The position numbers were made by a program, and so were the translations under genes. Below the pieces are notes generated by a model. The model saw nothing but the letters and a program-made list of their open reading frames with translations. It was not told the DNA's origin and searched no databases. From JBGPHT01 sp041484525 (GTDB taxonomy: Bacteria > Acidobacteriota > Terriglobia > Bryobacterales > Bryobacteraceae), in contig JBGPHT010000049.1 in NCBI GenBank assembly GCA_041484525.1, positions 1-47,172 of the forward strand: a stretch of DNA of 47,172 nt, in the 5' to 3' direction. Positions 15,959-24,351 of this stretch are shown here, in pieces; position 1 is the stretch's first letter; every line of letters starts with the position of its first letter.

Positions 15959-17548
15959 TCAGGGCAGGGGATTGGTCTTGACGGCCTTGCGCCACTGCGC
16001 GATCGCCGCTTCGACGTCTTCCAGTTTCCTCGGAATGCTGGCCGAGATCATCTCTGGCTCGCCGTTGGTGATCACCACGTCGTCCTCGATGCGAACGCCG
16101 ATGCCTTTATATTTCTCGAATGCCGGCCGCACCGCCGCGATGAACTTCTCGTTCTCCGGCGTCTTCGGCAGGTTGTCCAGCGCATCCGGCCGGATGTAAA
16201 TCCCCGGCTCGATCGTGATCACGTCGCCGGGCTGTAATTCCGGGCTGCTGGGGTCGTGCACATTCAGTCCGATCCCGTGCCCGATGCCGTGAATGGACCA
16301 CGTCTTCGCCTGCGCGTCGCTCTCCGGATCGACGATCAGACCCAGTTTGAATAGGCGCTCGCGGAAGACCTTGTTGGCCGCCCCCTGAATCGAATCGGCG
16401 CCGCGGGTGATTGTGTGCCCCGGCTTCGCCATCGCGAGACCGGCCTGCTGCGCGTCGTACACCAGGCGATAAATCTCGGCTTGCTCTTTGCCAAACTTGC
16501 CGTTCACCGGGATGGTGCGGGTCACGTCGACGCTGTAGCCGTCGAACTCCGCCGCGTCGTCCATCAGCAGCAACGCGCCGTCCTTCATCGTGTCTTTGTT
16601 GGTTTCGTAATGCAGCGTGGTGGCGTTGACGCCCGAGCCCACGATGCACGGGTACCCCCAGTGGGCGTTGCGCCGCAGGAACGTAAACTCGAACTGGGCC
16701 TGGATCTCGTACTCCGGTGTCCCCGGCGCCGCCACCGCGTAGGCGCGCTGGAAGGCTTCGGCCGTGATGTTGACAGCGTGCCGCAGGATATCGATTTCGC
16801 GCGCCGATTTTACCGCCCGCAGCTTGCTGAAAATCGGGGAGGCATCCGCGATCGCAATTCCGGCGCCGGACGAACCGATCTTGGCGGCGAATTCCTGCTC
16901 GCGGCTGTACTCTGGCGAGTTGGGCCGTTGCGGCAGCAGCAGAAACATCCGCGCCTGGAGACCGGCGGCGGCTTCGATGAAAGGTTTGAAATCCTCGTTA
17001 GCAGCCGGCTGCTCGCCACCGCCGCGACCGCCGCGCCCGGCCCGTCCACCACCACCGGGCGGCGCCAACGCCATCCGCAAGCGCGGGTTCAGCCCTCCCA
17101 GGAACGTGTTGAAGCGGCCAGCGTCCTGAGCCTCGGGAATGCCCGAAATCGCCCGCACCTCGGAGGGCGTGAGCATGTGGCCCGTCCACGTTTCGCGCGA
17201 CGGGTTGCCGGCCGGCAGGAACAGAATCTCCCGCATCTTGCCTGTGGCGCCGGGCACCAGCACCAGTGTGCTTCCCGCCTGCGTCAGCCCGGTGAGATAG
17301 AAGAAGTCGTTCTCCTGGCGGTAGGGCCAGTCCACGTCAGCCGCGTAATTCCGCGGCTCGGCCGCAAACAGGACCAGGATGGCCTTATCGCCGATCTGTT
17401 CCATCACGGCCTTGCGCCGCGCCGTGAGATCGGCCACGCGGTCCCGCTCCCACGACGGCGGAGGCGGAGGCGCTACTTTCCAGACGCCGTTATCGGCCGC
17501 AAGAAGCGTGGAGGCAAGGAGAATCCCGCAAAGGAATCGGTGGTGCAT
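15959..17548 (-). CDS. Exported Xaa-Pro aminopeptidase (peptidase M24B)
   Basis: Encodes 529 residues. It has a signal peptide (MHHRFLCGILLASTLLAADN), an aminopeptidase-P N-terminal domain (about 40-215) with a glycine/arginine-rich insertion (GGGGRAGRGGRGGG), and the pita-bread catalytic domain. The five metal ligands are visible: two Asp in LLMDDAAEFDGYSVDVTRT, His in HGIGHGIGLNVHD, Glu in VITIEPGIYI and Glu in VRIEDDVVIT. It removes N-terminal residues before proline using two metal ions, here outside the cytoplasm. The signal peptide fixes ATG 17548. A small stem-loop covers the leader between it and the upstream 145-residue gene. Confidence 0.88.
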   Translation of the reverse strand: MHHRFLCGILLASTLLAADNGVWKVAPPPPPSWERDRVADLTARRKAVMEQIGDKAILVLFAAEPRNYAADVDWPYRQENDFFYLTGLTQAGSTLVLVPGATGKMREILFLPAGNPSRETWTGHMLTPSEVRAISGIPEAQDAGRFNTFLGGLNPRLRMALAPPGGGGRAGRGGRGGGEQPAANEDFKPFIEAAAGLQARMFLLLPQRPNSPEYSREQEFAAKIGSSGAGIAIADASPIFSKLRAVKSAREIDILRHAVNITAEAFQRAYAVAAPGTPEYEIQAQFEFTFLRRNAHWGYPCIVGSGVNATTLHYETNKDTMKDGALLLMDDAAEFDGYSVDVTRTIPVNGKFGKEQAEIYRLVYDAQQAGLAMAKPGHTITRGADSIQGAANKVFRERLFKLGLIVDPESDAQAKTWSIHGIGHGIGLNVHDPSSPELQPGDVITIEPGIYIRPDALDNLPKTPENEKFIAAVRPAFEKYKGIGVRIEDDVVITNGEPEMISASIPRKLEDVEAAIAQWRKAVKTNPLP

Positions 17549-17552
17549 TTTG

Positions 17553-17586
17553 GTGTGCCCTCTTGGATTTCTTTATTGTGGCACAC
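17553..17586 (-). promoter_or_regulatory. Stem-loop over the ribosome-binding region of the aminopeptidase gene
   Basis: GTGTGCC (17553-17559) and GGCACAC (17580-17586) form a perfect 7-bp stem around a 20-base loop just upstream of ATG 17548. On the minus strand the purine-rich AAGAGGG ahead of the start runs into the 3' arm, so folding could hide the ribosome-binding site. It could equally be a weak terminator for the upstream gene or chance. Confidence 0.25.
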
Positions 17587-17598
17587 GCGCCCCCGCGG

Positions 17599-18036
17599 CT
17601 ACACCACGCGCGGAAGCCGCTTCCGGCGGTTCATCCACTCGGAGCTGGTAAACAGTTTCGGCCCCATCTGGATCATCCGCGGCAGCAGGTTGAACAGGTC
17701 GTTCGGCGTCCACTCGCCATTCTTTCTGGTCTTGTAGCCGCGGCGGTTCAATTCCTCGGAAACTTGCGAAAGGGGGCAATCCTCCACCACCATATCCAGC
17801 GCGATCACCACCATCTGTAATTCCGTCGGGCTCTCGACCAACTGGCGGCAATCGTCGGAAACCTGCAGCCCGAACGGAATCTCCTCGGTCCATTCCTCGG
17901 GTTCGAAGCCGGCCGACCCCGCATCGCGCTCCCATTCGAGCGCCACCAGTTTCCAGCCGGACGAGATCCGCTGATTGAGGTGTTCGAGCGTCGGAAGAGC
18001 AGTGAGTGGTTCGCGCAAGCGTTCTTTCTTGGCCAC
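17599..18036 (-). CDS. Hypothetical protein with recombinase-like C-terminal segment
   Basis: Encodes 145 residues. It starts at GTG 18036, fixed by a strong AGGAGG (18043-18048) six bases upstream; a longer in-frame ATG at 18147 has no such site. The sequence begins VAKKERLREPLTALPTLEHL and has an acidic middle (WTEEIPFGLQ). It ends with LNRRGYKTRKNGEWTPNDLF and NLLPRM, resembling the 'recombinase' helical segment that follows the catalytic domain in large serine recombinases. No resolvase catalytic domain is present, so it cannot be a recombinase by itself. It may be a DNA-binding or regulatory protein of unknown role. It is divergent from the cupin gene and upstream of the aminopeptidase gene on the same strand. 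Confidence 0.6.
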   Translation of the reverse strand: MAKKERLREPLTALPTLEHLNQRISSGWKLVALEWERDAGSAGFEPEEWTEEIPFGLQVSDDCRQLVESPTELQMVVIALDMVVEDCPLSQVSEELNRRGYKTRKNGEWTPNDLFNLLPRMIQMGPKLFTSSEWMNRRKRLPRVV

Positions 18037-18210
18037 ACGACACCTCCTGCCGGTCGAGCCAGCACGCTGGTTGCCGCGCTTAACCTTTTGCGGTGCGCGG
18101 ACCTGCCACGGCGGACACTGTCCACCCGTGGGACGGCGTGTCCGCAAACGGCCAGCCGTATACTTGCCTCACCCGGCGCAGGTACAATGGCTGATTCCGG
18201 AGCCAACCGA

Positions 18211-18558
18211 ATGGAACATTACTGCTGGGACAAGATGGAAAAGGAAGTTTTGAGCCCCACCATCGCGCGCAAAATTATTACCGGCGAGAAGGCGATGGTC
18301 TCCCAAGTCTTCCTCGCCAAGGGGGCCGTGGTGCCCGAGCATTTCCACGAGAGCGAGCAGATCACCTACATCCTCGAGGGCGCCCTCAAGTTCGAACTCG
18401 AGGGCAAAGAGATCGTGGTTGCCGCGGGCGAGGTACTGCACATTCCGTCGAATGTCCCGCACCGCGCGGTGGCGCTCGAGGATACGCTCGACCTCGACAT
18501 CTTCAGCCCCATCCGCCACGACTGGCTCCGCAAGGACGACGCCTATCTCCGGAAGTAG
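18211..18558 (+). CDS. Small cupin-domain protein
   Basis: Encodes 115 residues with a single cupin barrel. Motif 1 is seen in PEHFHESEQITYILEGALKF (His, His, Glu metal ligands) and motif 2 in GEVLHIPSNVPHRAVAL (distal His). The family covers small metal-binding enzymes and sensors, for example isomerases and lyases of sugar acids; the sequence alone does not say which. GGAG at 18199-18202 supports ATG 18211; ATG 18187, eight residues upstream, is possible. The stop codon is 3 bp before the SDR gene, so the two are surely co-transcribed and may act in one short catabolic pathway. Confidence 0.8.
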   Translation: MEHYCWDKMEKEVLSPTIARKIITGEKAMVSQVFLAKGAVVPEHFHESEQITYILEGALKFELEGKEIVVAAGEVLHIPSNVPHRAVALEDTLDLDIFSPIRHDWLRKDDAYLRK

Positions 18559-18561
18559 CCC

Positions 18562-19353
18562 ATGGATCTCGGATTGAAGGATCGGGTGGCGCTCGTTGCC
18601 GCGTCCAGCCAGGGCTTGGGCAAAGCGGTCGCCATGGGGCTCGCGCGCGAAGGCGCCAAGATGGCACTCTGCGCGCGCACGGAGGCCGCGCTAGAAGCCG
18701 CCGCTCAGGAAATCCGCCACGAAACCGGCGTCGACGTGTTCACTCGCGCGCTCGACGTCACCGCGCACGATGCGGTTCGAAGCTTCGTCGCCGGCATCGT
18801 CGAGCGGTTCGGCCGTCTCGACATCTGCGTTGCCAACGCCGGCGGTCCGCCGTCGAAGAGCTTCGCCGAAACCTCCGTCGAGGACTGGCACACCGCCGCC
18901 GAATTGAACCTGATGAGCACCGTCTACCTGGCCAAGGAGACCCTGCCCCTCATGCAAGAGCGCCGCTGGGGGCGGTTCATCGCCATCACGTCGGTGACAG
19001 TGAAGCAGCCTGTCGAAGGCCTGATTCTTTCGAACGCCGTCCGCAGCGGCGTCAGCGGCCTCATTAAGACGCTGGCCAACGAATACGCCCGCTACAACGT
19101 GCTGGTGAACAATGTCTGTCCCGGCTACACCGCCACTGCGCGCCTGGTCTCGCTTTCCGAGACGCTGGCCAAGAAGGAAGGCGTCACACGGGACGAGATC
19201 GAAGCCCGCTGGGCCCGCCAGGCGCCTCTCGGCCGCGTCGGACAGCCCGAAGAATTTGCCAACGTCGTAGTGTTCCTCGCGTCCGAGCGCGCCAGTTATG
19301 TTACGGGCGTCTCGATCGCCGTCGATGGTGGCCTGGTGAAGGGCTTGTACTGA
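18562..19353 (+). CDS. SDR family oxidoreductase with non-canonical catalytic residues
   Basis: Encodes 263 residues with a full SDR Rossmann fold: VAASSQGLGKAVAMGLAREG, VANAGGPPS, LNNVCPGYT-type segment NVCPGYTATA and the end VTGVSIAVDGGLVKG. The nucleotide loop reads ASSQGLG instead of TGxxxGIG. The catalytic Ser is present (Ser144 in AITSVTVKQ). The residues 13 and 17 further on, normally Tyr and Lys of YxxxK, are Ser157 and Arg161 (SNAVR). This is the pattern of a known divergent SDR subgroup that lacks the classic tetrad, so reductase activity is uncertain. It lies between the cupin and the carboxypeptidase-regulatory-like gene, the latter overlapping by TGATG. Confidence 0.85.
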   Translation: MDLGLKDRVALVAASSQGLGKAVAMGLAREGAKMALCARTEAALEAAAQEIRHETGVDVFTRALDVTAHDAVRSFVAGIVERFGRLDICVANAGGPPSKSFAETSVEDWHTAAELNLMSTVYLAKETLPLMQERRWGRFIAITSVTVKQPVEGLILSNAVRSGVSGLIKTLANEYARYNVLVNNVCPGYTATARLVSLSETLAKKEGVTRDEIEARWARQAPLGRVGQPEEFANVVVFLASERASYVTGVSIAVDGGLVKGLY

Positions 19354-20891
19354 TGATGCGCAGGGTCCTGATCGTTTTTGTCCTCTCGATACCAGCCCTC
19401 CTGGCGCAGGCGATCGAGGGCAGCGTCACCAACTCCGTTACCGGGGCGCCGGTCAGCGGGGTGAAGGTCGAAATTCATGCGGCCGGTAAAACGGTCTCGG
19501 AGACCACCACCGACGCGCAGGGCGCCTTCCGAATCGACAGCGTTTCGAGCGGCGAGTACACCGCGAATTTCAACCTGCATGGATTCCAGCAGCCGCCCAG
19601 TGACGCAGCGGCGCGGAAGCCGTTTCGTCTGGTTGCGGGAGGACCCCCGGTCCGCCTCGACGCGCAGATGACGCCGATGGGGAAGGTCTCGGGGCGCGTC
19701 GTCGATGCGGACGGCGGCGCTGTCTCGAAGGCCCCGGTACAGCTCCTGAGCGGGTCCATCGGCTATGACGACACCACGAACGAGGAAGGAAAATTCTCCT
19801 TCGAACAAGTCGCACCCGGCAGCTACCGGCTATGGGCCCAAGCCCCGAAAACGCTTAAGGCGCCGCCCCTAAAAGCCGGAGAACGCATGGGCTGGCTGTC
19901 GACGTTTTTCCCTGGAGTCGCCGAAGCGAGCGCTGCTTCGAAGGTCGTTGTGCGTCCCGGCGCCGAGCTCTGGGACCAGGAGATCCGGCTCCTCACTACG
20001 CCCGTCCACCGTGTGCGCGGAGTGGTCCTTGATGCGGGCGGACGGCCTGCTCCCGCGGTCCGCGTGACACTCGGTTCGAATCTCGGCGTCTCTCTCAAGC
20101 AGGAAGATCGCGAGACCCACACGGCGTCCTCGGAAGACGGCGGCTTCGAGTTTCCTGACGTGAGCGACGGCCGCTGGCAACTGAGCGCGGAGACCGGAAA
20201 GGACGACGCGAAGCTGCGAGCGTTCACCGCCGAGACCGTTACGGGGCACGACCTGGACCACGTCCAGCTACGCCTGGCGCCGCCGTTTTCGGTACGCGGC
20301 ACGGTGGTCCGCGAAGCGCCCGCAGGTTCCCAACCGCAGAAGCTGCCGATACTCGTATTGGTGTGGCCCGAGGGCGGCGGATCCACATTTCACCAGGCCA
20401 CCTCCGGCCCGGATGGCAGCTTCCAGATCGAAGGAGTCTTCGCCGGCCGCTACAATATCCGGCCGATTCAGCCGGGGCCGCCGTATTATCTGGCCTCGGT
20501 CAAGCTCGGCGAGCGCGACGTGCTGCACCAGCCGGTGGATCTCGCGTCGGGCGCCCTCCCCATCACGATCGTCTACAAATCGAACGGCGGCGGCGTTCGC
20601 GGCACCGTGGAGAATTGCGGCGGCGCCACCATCATGCTGTTCCCGCAGGACCCCATCCTGCGAACTCCCGAATTCACCCGCCAGGCGAAGTGCGCGGAAC
20701 ACGACCGTTTTGAGATAGCCAATATCCGGCCCGGGGACTACTACGCTTTTGCGCTCGATCGCGCTCTCGGCCTGGAGGAGATGTTCTTCGGCTTCACCCT
20801 CGACCAGGGCCTGATCAACCAGGCAGTGAAAATCGAGATCCGCCCCGGCGAGTTTACCAGCGCCGATCTCAAGGTCACCGTTCGACCGTGA
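19353..20891 (+). CDS. Secreted carboxypeptidase-regulatory-like multi-domain protein
   Basis: Encodes 512 residues. A signal peptide (MMRRVLIVFVLSIPALLAQA) is followed by several transthyretin-like beta-sandwich units of the carboxypeptidase regulatory type. Recurrent elements are GSVTNSVTGAPVSGVKVEIH, TDAQGAFRIDSVSSGEYTAN, GRVVDADGGAVSKAPVQLLS, EEGKFSFEQVAPGSYRLWA and GPDGSFQIEGVFAGRYNIRP. No catalytic or TonB-receptor part follows, so this is a free extracellular binding or structural protein. It is common in acidobacterial genomes, and its specific role is unknown. The ATG overlaps the SDR stop by one base. Confidence 0.82.
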   Translation: MMRRVLIVFVLSIPALLAQAIEGSVTNSVTGAPVSGVKVEIHAAGKTVSETTTDAQGAFRIDSVSSGEYTANFNLHGFQQPPSDAAARKPFRLVAGGPPVRLDAQMTPMGKVSGRVVDADGGAVSKAPVQLLSGSIGYDDTTNEEGKFSFEQVAPGSYRLWAQAPKTLKAPPLKAGERMGWLSTFFPGVAEASAASKVVVRPGAELWDQEIRLLTTPVHRVRGVVLDAGGRPAPAVRVTLGSNLGVSLKQEDRETHTASSEDGGFEFPDVSDGRWQLSAETGKDDAKLRAFTAETVTGHDLDHVQLRLAPPFSVRGTVVREAPAGSQPQKLPILVLVWPEGGGSTFHQATSGPDGSFQIEGVFAGRYNIRPIQPGPPYYLASVKLGERDVLHQPVDLASGALPITIVYKSNGGGVRGTVENCGGATIMLFPQDPILRTPEFTRQAKCAEHDRFEIANIRPGDYYAFALDRALGLEEMFFGFTLDQGLINQAVKIEIRPGEFTSADLKVTVRP

Positions 20892-20911
20892 GCCGGCGCG
20901 CGGAGGAATCT

Positions 20912-21976
20912 ATGATCTACGCTTTGGTAATCGGTATCCTCTCTTGTCTCCCGGCGATGGCGGTCGACCGGCCTGGCACCACCTTCAAGATCTTCCAATT
21001 TCCCGCCAACATGATTCCGCGCGTCGACGGCAATGCGGACGACTGGAAAATGGTTCCCGACGACTACACCATCGGCATGGACCAGTTGACGGACGATACC
21101 AACAAGGATCGCAAGCCGGATCCGAAGGACCTGGATGTGAAGGTGAAGGTCGGCTGGGTGAAGGGTCTCAACCGGCTGTACTTCCTGTATGAGGCGTACG
21201 ACAACTACTGGGATTTCTCCAAGCCGGGCCTGCACAATGACATTTTCGAATTGGTGGTGGACGGCGATCTCTCGGGCGGGCCGCTCATCGAGAGGTTCCA
21301 ACCGGCCAAGGAGCTGAGCGAGCGCGATGCGCATTTTTCCATGCACGGCGTACACGCGCAGAACTATCACATCATGACTCCCGCCCTCGGCAAGGACTGG
21401 GCGCTGGCGTGGGGCTGCAACTCTTATGTGAAGAATCTGCCCTACGCCAATGCGGCTTACGCTTACAATTTCAAACCGGGAGAGCCGGGAAAGCTGGTGC
21501 TGGAATTCTGGATTACGCCGTTCGACTACGCCGGCTGCGAAGGGCCGCAGCGCGCCGTGGAGTCGGTGTTGACGGAGGACAAGCTGATTGGTATGGCTTG
21601 GGCGGTGCTCGATTACGACAATATGGCGAGTGAGTCGCACGCCTTCTGGAATCTCTCGCACCAGCACACGATGTACGGGAAGGCCGATGAGTTGGTGGCC
21701 TTCCGGTTGATGCCGATGGAGCCGCAGTTCCGGAGATTCGACGCCAACTGGTCGTTTCAGGTGATCGATATGGCGCGCCGGCGCGTGGCGTTTCGCGACG
21801 AAACTACGGGAAAGGCGACGTCCTGGAAGTGGAGCTTCGGCGATGGTGCAAGTTCTGTGGAGCAGAATCCGATCCACCAATACCCACGCGGCGGCGATTA
21901 TACCGTGGTGCTCGAAGTCGAGGGCCCCGACGGAAAATCGCAGCGCGAAAAAATCTGGGACGTGGCGGTGAAGTAG
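20912..21976 (+). CDS. Secreted CBM9-like/PKD-domain protein
   Basis: Encodes 354 residues. The start is ATG 20912, supported by GGAGG at 20902-20906; an upstream in-frame start at 20888 would overlap the previous gene. A signal peptide (MIYALVIGILSCLPAMA) leads into a large beta-sandwich like CBM9/DOMON carbohydrate- or heme-binding domains. Recognisable parts are PRVDGNADDWKMVP, KVGWVKGLNRLYFLYEAYDN and NDIFELVVDGD. A C-terminal PKD domain follows (WKWSFGDGASSVEQNPIHQY, then GGDYTVVLEVEG). No catalytic motif is seen. It probably binds extracellular glycans or surfaces. It follows the carboxypeptidase-regulatory-like gene closely and precedes the DUF885 gene. Confidence 0.7.
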   Translation: MIYALVIGILSCLPAMAVDRPGTTFKIFQFPANMIPRVDGNADDWKMVPDDYTIGMDQLTDDTNKDRKPDPKDLDVKVKVGWVKGLNRLYFLYEAYDNYWDFSKPGLHNDIFELVVDGDLSGGPLIERFQPAKELSERDAHFSMHGVHAQNYHIMTPALGKDWALAWGCNSYVKNLPYANAAYAYNFKPGEPGKLVLEFWITPFDYAGCEGPQRAVESVLTEDKLIGMAWAVLDYDNMASESHAFWNLSHQHTMYGKADELVAFRLMPMEPQFRRFDANWSFQVIDMARRRVAFRDETTGKATSWKWSFGDGASSVEQNPIHQYPRGGDYTVVLEVEGPDGKSQREKIWDVAVK

Positions 21977-22009
21977 CGTCTGCGACTTCTGCGGGACAAT
22001 AAAAGGAAC

Positions 22010-23719
22010 ATGAAGAGTTGGCGCATCTCCCTCATCCTGGCTTTGGCTTCAGCGTGTTTCGCACAGAGCCGCGACGCGGATTTCTACAAGCTGGCAGACC
22101 GGTATTTCGACGAGGCCGTGTTCCCGTTCGATCCGGCCCAGGGAACGGCGGCCGGCTTCCATCAGTACGACCAGCAGCTTCCATCCTTGTCGAAGGCGCA
22201 GGTGCAGGCGCAGATTGCAGTGCTGAAGAAGTACGAGACCGAGGTTCAGGGCTTCGATGCCCGCGGTCTCTCAGCAGTAGCTACGGCCGACCGGGAACTG
22301 GTGCTTTCCCAGATTCTCGGGACGCTGCTGTCGCTCGAATCCATCCGTGGCTGGGAGAAGAACCCCGACAACTATTCGTCATACGCCACTAACGCGATTT
22401 TCCTGATCATGAGCCGCAGTTTCGCGCCTCCGGCGGAGCGCCTGAAATCGGCGATCGCGCGTGAAAGGCTGATCCCGCGACTGTTCCAGTCGGCGCGGGA
22501 GAACCTCAACAATCCGCCGAAGATTTTCACCGAAGTGGCGCTGGAGCAGATGCCGGGAATCGTCAGCTTCTTCCAGAATGACGTGCCGGCGGCGTTCAAA
22601 GATGTGAAAGACGCGCCCCTCATGGCCGAGTTCAAGAAGACGAACCAGGGCGTGATCGACGCGCTCAACGCGTATCAGAAGTTTCTGAAAGACGACCTGC
22701 TGCCGCGCTCTAGGGGCGACTTCCGCATCGGCGCCGAAAACTATCGCAAGAAACTGCTGTACGACGAGATGGTGGATACGCCACTCGACCGCCTGCTGCA
22801 GATCGCCTACGACGACCTGCACCGCAACCAGGCCGAGTTCAAGCGCGTGGCGGCGCTGATCGATTCCAAGCGGCCGCCGCAGCAAATCCTGGAGGAACTG
22901 GAGAAGGACCATCCGGCCAGTAACAAACTGCTTGAGACGGTGCGGGGCACGCTGGGCGGGCTGAGGGAGTTCATCGACCAGCACCATATCATCACGATTC
23001 CGTCGCAGGTGCCGCCGATCGTGCAGGAGACGCCGCCGTTCATGCGCGCGCTGACCACGGCGTCGATGGACACGCCGGGGCCGTTCGAGAAGGTGGCGAA
23101 GGAAGCGTTCTTCAACGTCACGCTGCCGGAGGCGAAGTGGACGGCGAAGCAGACCGAGGAGTACCTCGAGGGGTTCAATCGCGGCACCATTATCAGCACG
23201 GCGGTGCACGAGGTTTATTCGGGCCACTACACGCAATTTCTGTGGGTCGGGAACGCGCCCAGCAAAGTGCGGAAGCTGATCGGGGCCGGCACCAATGCCG
23301 AGGGTTGGGCGCATTACAGCGAGCAGATGATGCTGGACGAGGGCTACGGCAGCGGCGATCTCAGGCTGCGCATCGGACAGTTGCAGGATGCGCTGCTGCG
23401 CAACGCGCGGTTCATCGCGGGGATCCAGATGCACACCGGGAAGATGACTATGGAGCAGGCACTGGAATTCTTCGTGAAGGAGGGGTACCAGGTGAAGCCC
23501 GTGGCGGAGAAAGAGGCGAAGCGCGGGACTTCGGACCCGACTTACCTGGTTTACACGCTGGGGAAACTGCAGATTCTCAAGTTACGAGAAGATTACAAAA
23601 AGATGAAAGGCTCGAAATACTCGCTGCAGGACTTTCACGATTCATTTATGCGCCAGGGGTTCCCGCCCATCAAGATTGTAAGGCGGGCGCTGCTGGGTGA
23701 TGGTTCGCCGGTGCTGTAA
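22010..23719 (+). CDS. Exported DUF885 protein, probable metallopeptidase
   Basis: Encodes 569 residues with a signal peptide (MKSWRISLILALASACFAQS) and the mostly helical DUF885 fold. The motif HEVYSGHYTQF at 400-410 is the family's HExxxGHxxQ, a zinc-binding arrangement like that of M32/M3-type peptidases. Downstream, GTNAEGWAHYSEQMMLDEGY supplies the probable third ligand Glu. Other conserved parts are FFNVTLPEAKWT and LVYTLGKLQILKLRE. Substrate unknown; a periplasmic peptidase or dipeptidase is likely. AAGGA lies four bases before ATG 22010. The 33-bp gap to the previous gene suggests co-transcription. It converges on the PAP2 gene with 4 bp between stop codons. Confidence 0.85.
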   Translation: MKSWRISLILALASACFAQSRDADFYKLADRYFDEAVFPFDPAQGTAAGFHQYDQQLPSLSKAQVQAQIAVLKKYETEVQGFDARGLSAVATADRELVLSQILGTLLSLESIRGWEKNPDNYSSYATNAIFLIMSRSFAPPAERLKSAIARERLIPRLFQSARENLNNPPKIFTEVALEQMPGIVSFFQNDVPAAFKDVKDAPLMAEFKKTNQGVIDALNAYQKFLKDDLLPRSRGDFRIGAENYRKKLLYDEMVDTPLDRLLQIAYDDLHRNQAEFKRVAALIDSKRPPQQILEELEKDHPASNKLLETVRGTLGGLREFIDQHHIITIPSQVPPIVQETPPFMRALTTASMDTPGPFEKVAKEAFFNVTLPEAKWTAKQTEEYLEGFNRGTIISTAVHEVYSGHYTQFLWVGNAPSKVRKLIGAGTNAEGWAHYSEQMMLDEGYGSGDLRLRIGQLQDALLRNARFIAGIQMHTGKMTMEQALEFFVKEGYQVKPVAEKEAKRGTSDPTYLVYTLGKLQILKLREDYKKMKGSKYSLQDFHDSFMRQGFPPIKIVRRALLGDGSPVL

Positions 23720-23723
23720 GTTA

Positions 23724-24254
23724 CTAACCACCGAAAGCCAACACCATCGCGTAGGCCAGCAAGATGCCGATCGCCGTGCCGGCCAGCACGTCGCTCAGGA
23801 AATGCATTCCGAGCATGATCCGTGAGGCGGCGATACTTACCGCACAGAAGAACAGGCCGATCGCCAACTCGGGATAGAAGCGGCTCAAGGTAAGCGAAAC
23901 GGAGAACGCGGTGATGGTGTGGCCGGAGGGAAACGAGAACTGGTCGGGCGGCAGCAGCCTGGCCCAACAGTGCGGTTCGATGGTGCAAGGGCGCTTGCGG
24001 CCGGTGATCTTCTTGATGCGCAGGAAGATCAGGATGCCACACGCAGCCGCCGAGGCAGCGGCGCCGACGGCGCGAAAACGCTGGTCCCCGCCGAATAGCA
24101 GCACCATCAGGCCCATGGCGTACCAGAGCCAGCCATCCCCGCCGCGCGTGGCACACAGCATCCAGATCCGAATCCATCGCGGCGCCGGCCAGCGGTTGAT
24201 GCTGCGCATCAGCCGATGATCGCGATGGGCGATGAAGGTCAGCACCTGATTCAT
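23724..24254 (-). CDS. PAP2 family membrane phosphatase
   Basis: Encodes 176 residues with about five membrane helices. All three acid-phosphatase motifs are present: KITGRKRP (KxxxxxxRP type), FPSGHTITAFSV (PSGH) and SRIMLGMHFLSDVLAG (SRx5HxxxD). It should remove phosphate from a lipid phosphate such as undecaprenyl pyrophosphate or phosphatidic or phosphatidylglycerol phosphate on the outer face of the inner membrane. Start ATG 24254 gives the usual N-terminus. It is divergent from the glycosyltransferase gene, and both have lipids as likely substrates. Confidence 0.9.
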   Translation of the reverse strand: MNQVLTFIAHRDHRLMRSINRWPAPRWIRIWMLCATRGGDGWLWYAMGLMVLLFGGDQRFRAVGAAASAAACGILIFLRIKKITGRKRPCTIEPHCWARLLPPDQFSFPSGHTITAFSVSLTLSRFYPELAIGLFFCAVSIAASRIMLGMHFLSDVLAGTAIGILLAYAMVLAFGG

Positions 24255-24351
24255 GGCAGCCCGATTGCATCGTAGCCTCCCTACGGCTACAGATCGATGA
24301 CGGCTGCGGAAAACATAAGTTAACGGCTATGTTCGTGTCACAATCGGTACA
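24255..24351. promoter_or_regulatory. Divergent promoter region with short palindromes
   Basis: This gap holds AACATA (24312-24317) and TATGTT (24328-24333), an inverted pair with a 10-base spacer, about 20 bases before the GTG start of the glycosyltransferase gene. A second pair, GTAGC and GCTAC, lies near 24272-24290. Either could be an operator, but both are short enough to be chance. Confidence 0.25.

Noticed and set aside
16415..17737. A 440-residue plus-strand frame over the aminopeptidase gene
   Set aside because: Antisense shadow; the minus-strand gene has all metal ligands and a signal peptide.
17599..18147. A longer 182-residue start for the recombinase-tail protein
   Set aside because: The extra 37 residues are Arg/Gly-rich and have no ribosome-binding site; AGGAGG points to GTG 18036.
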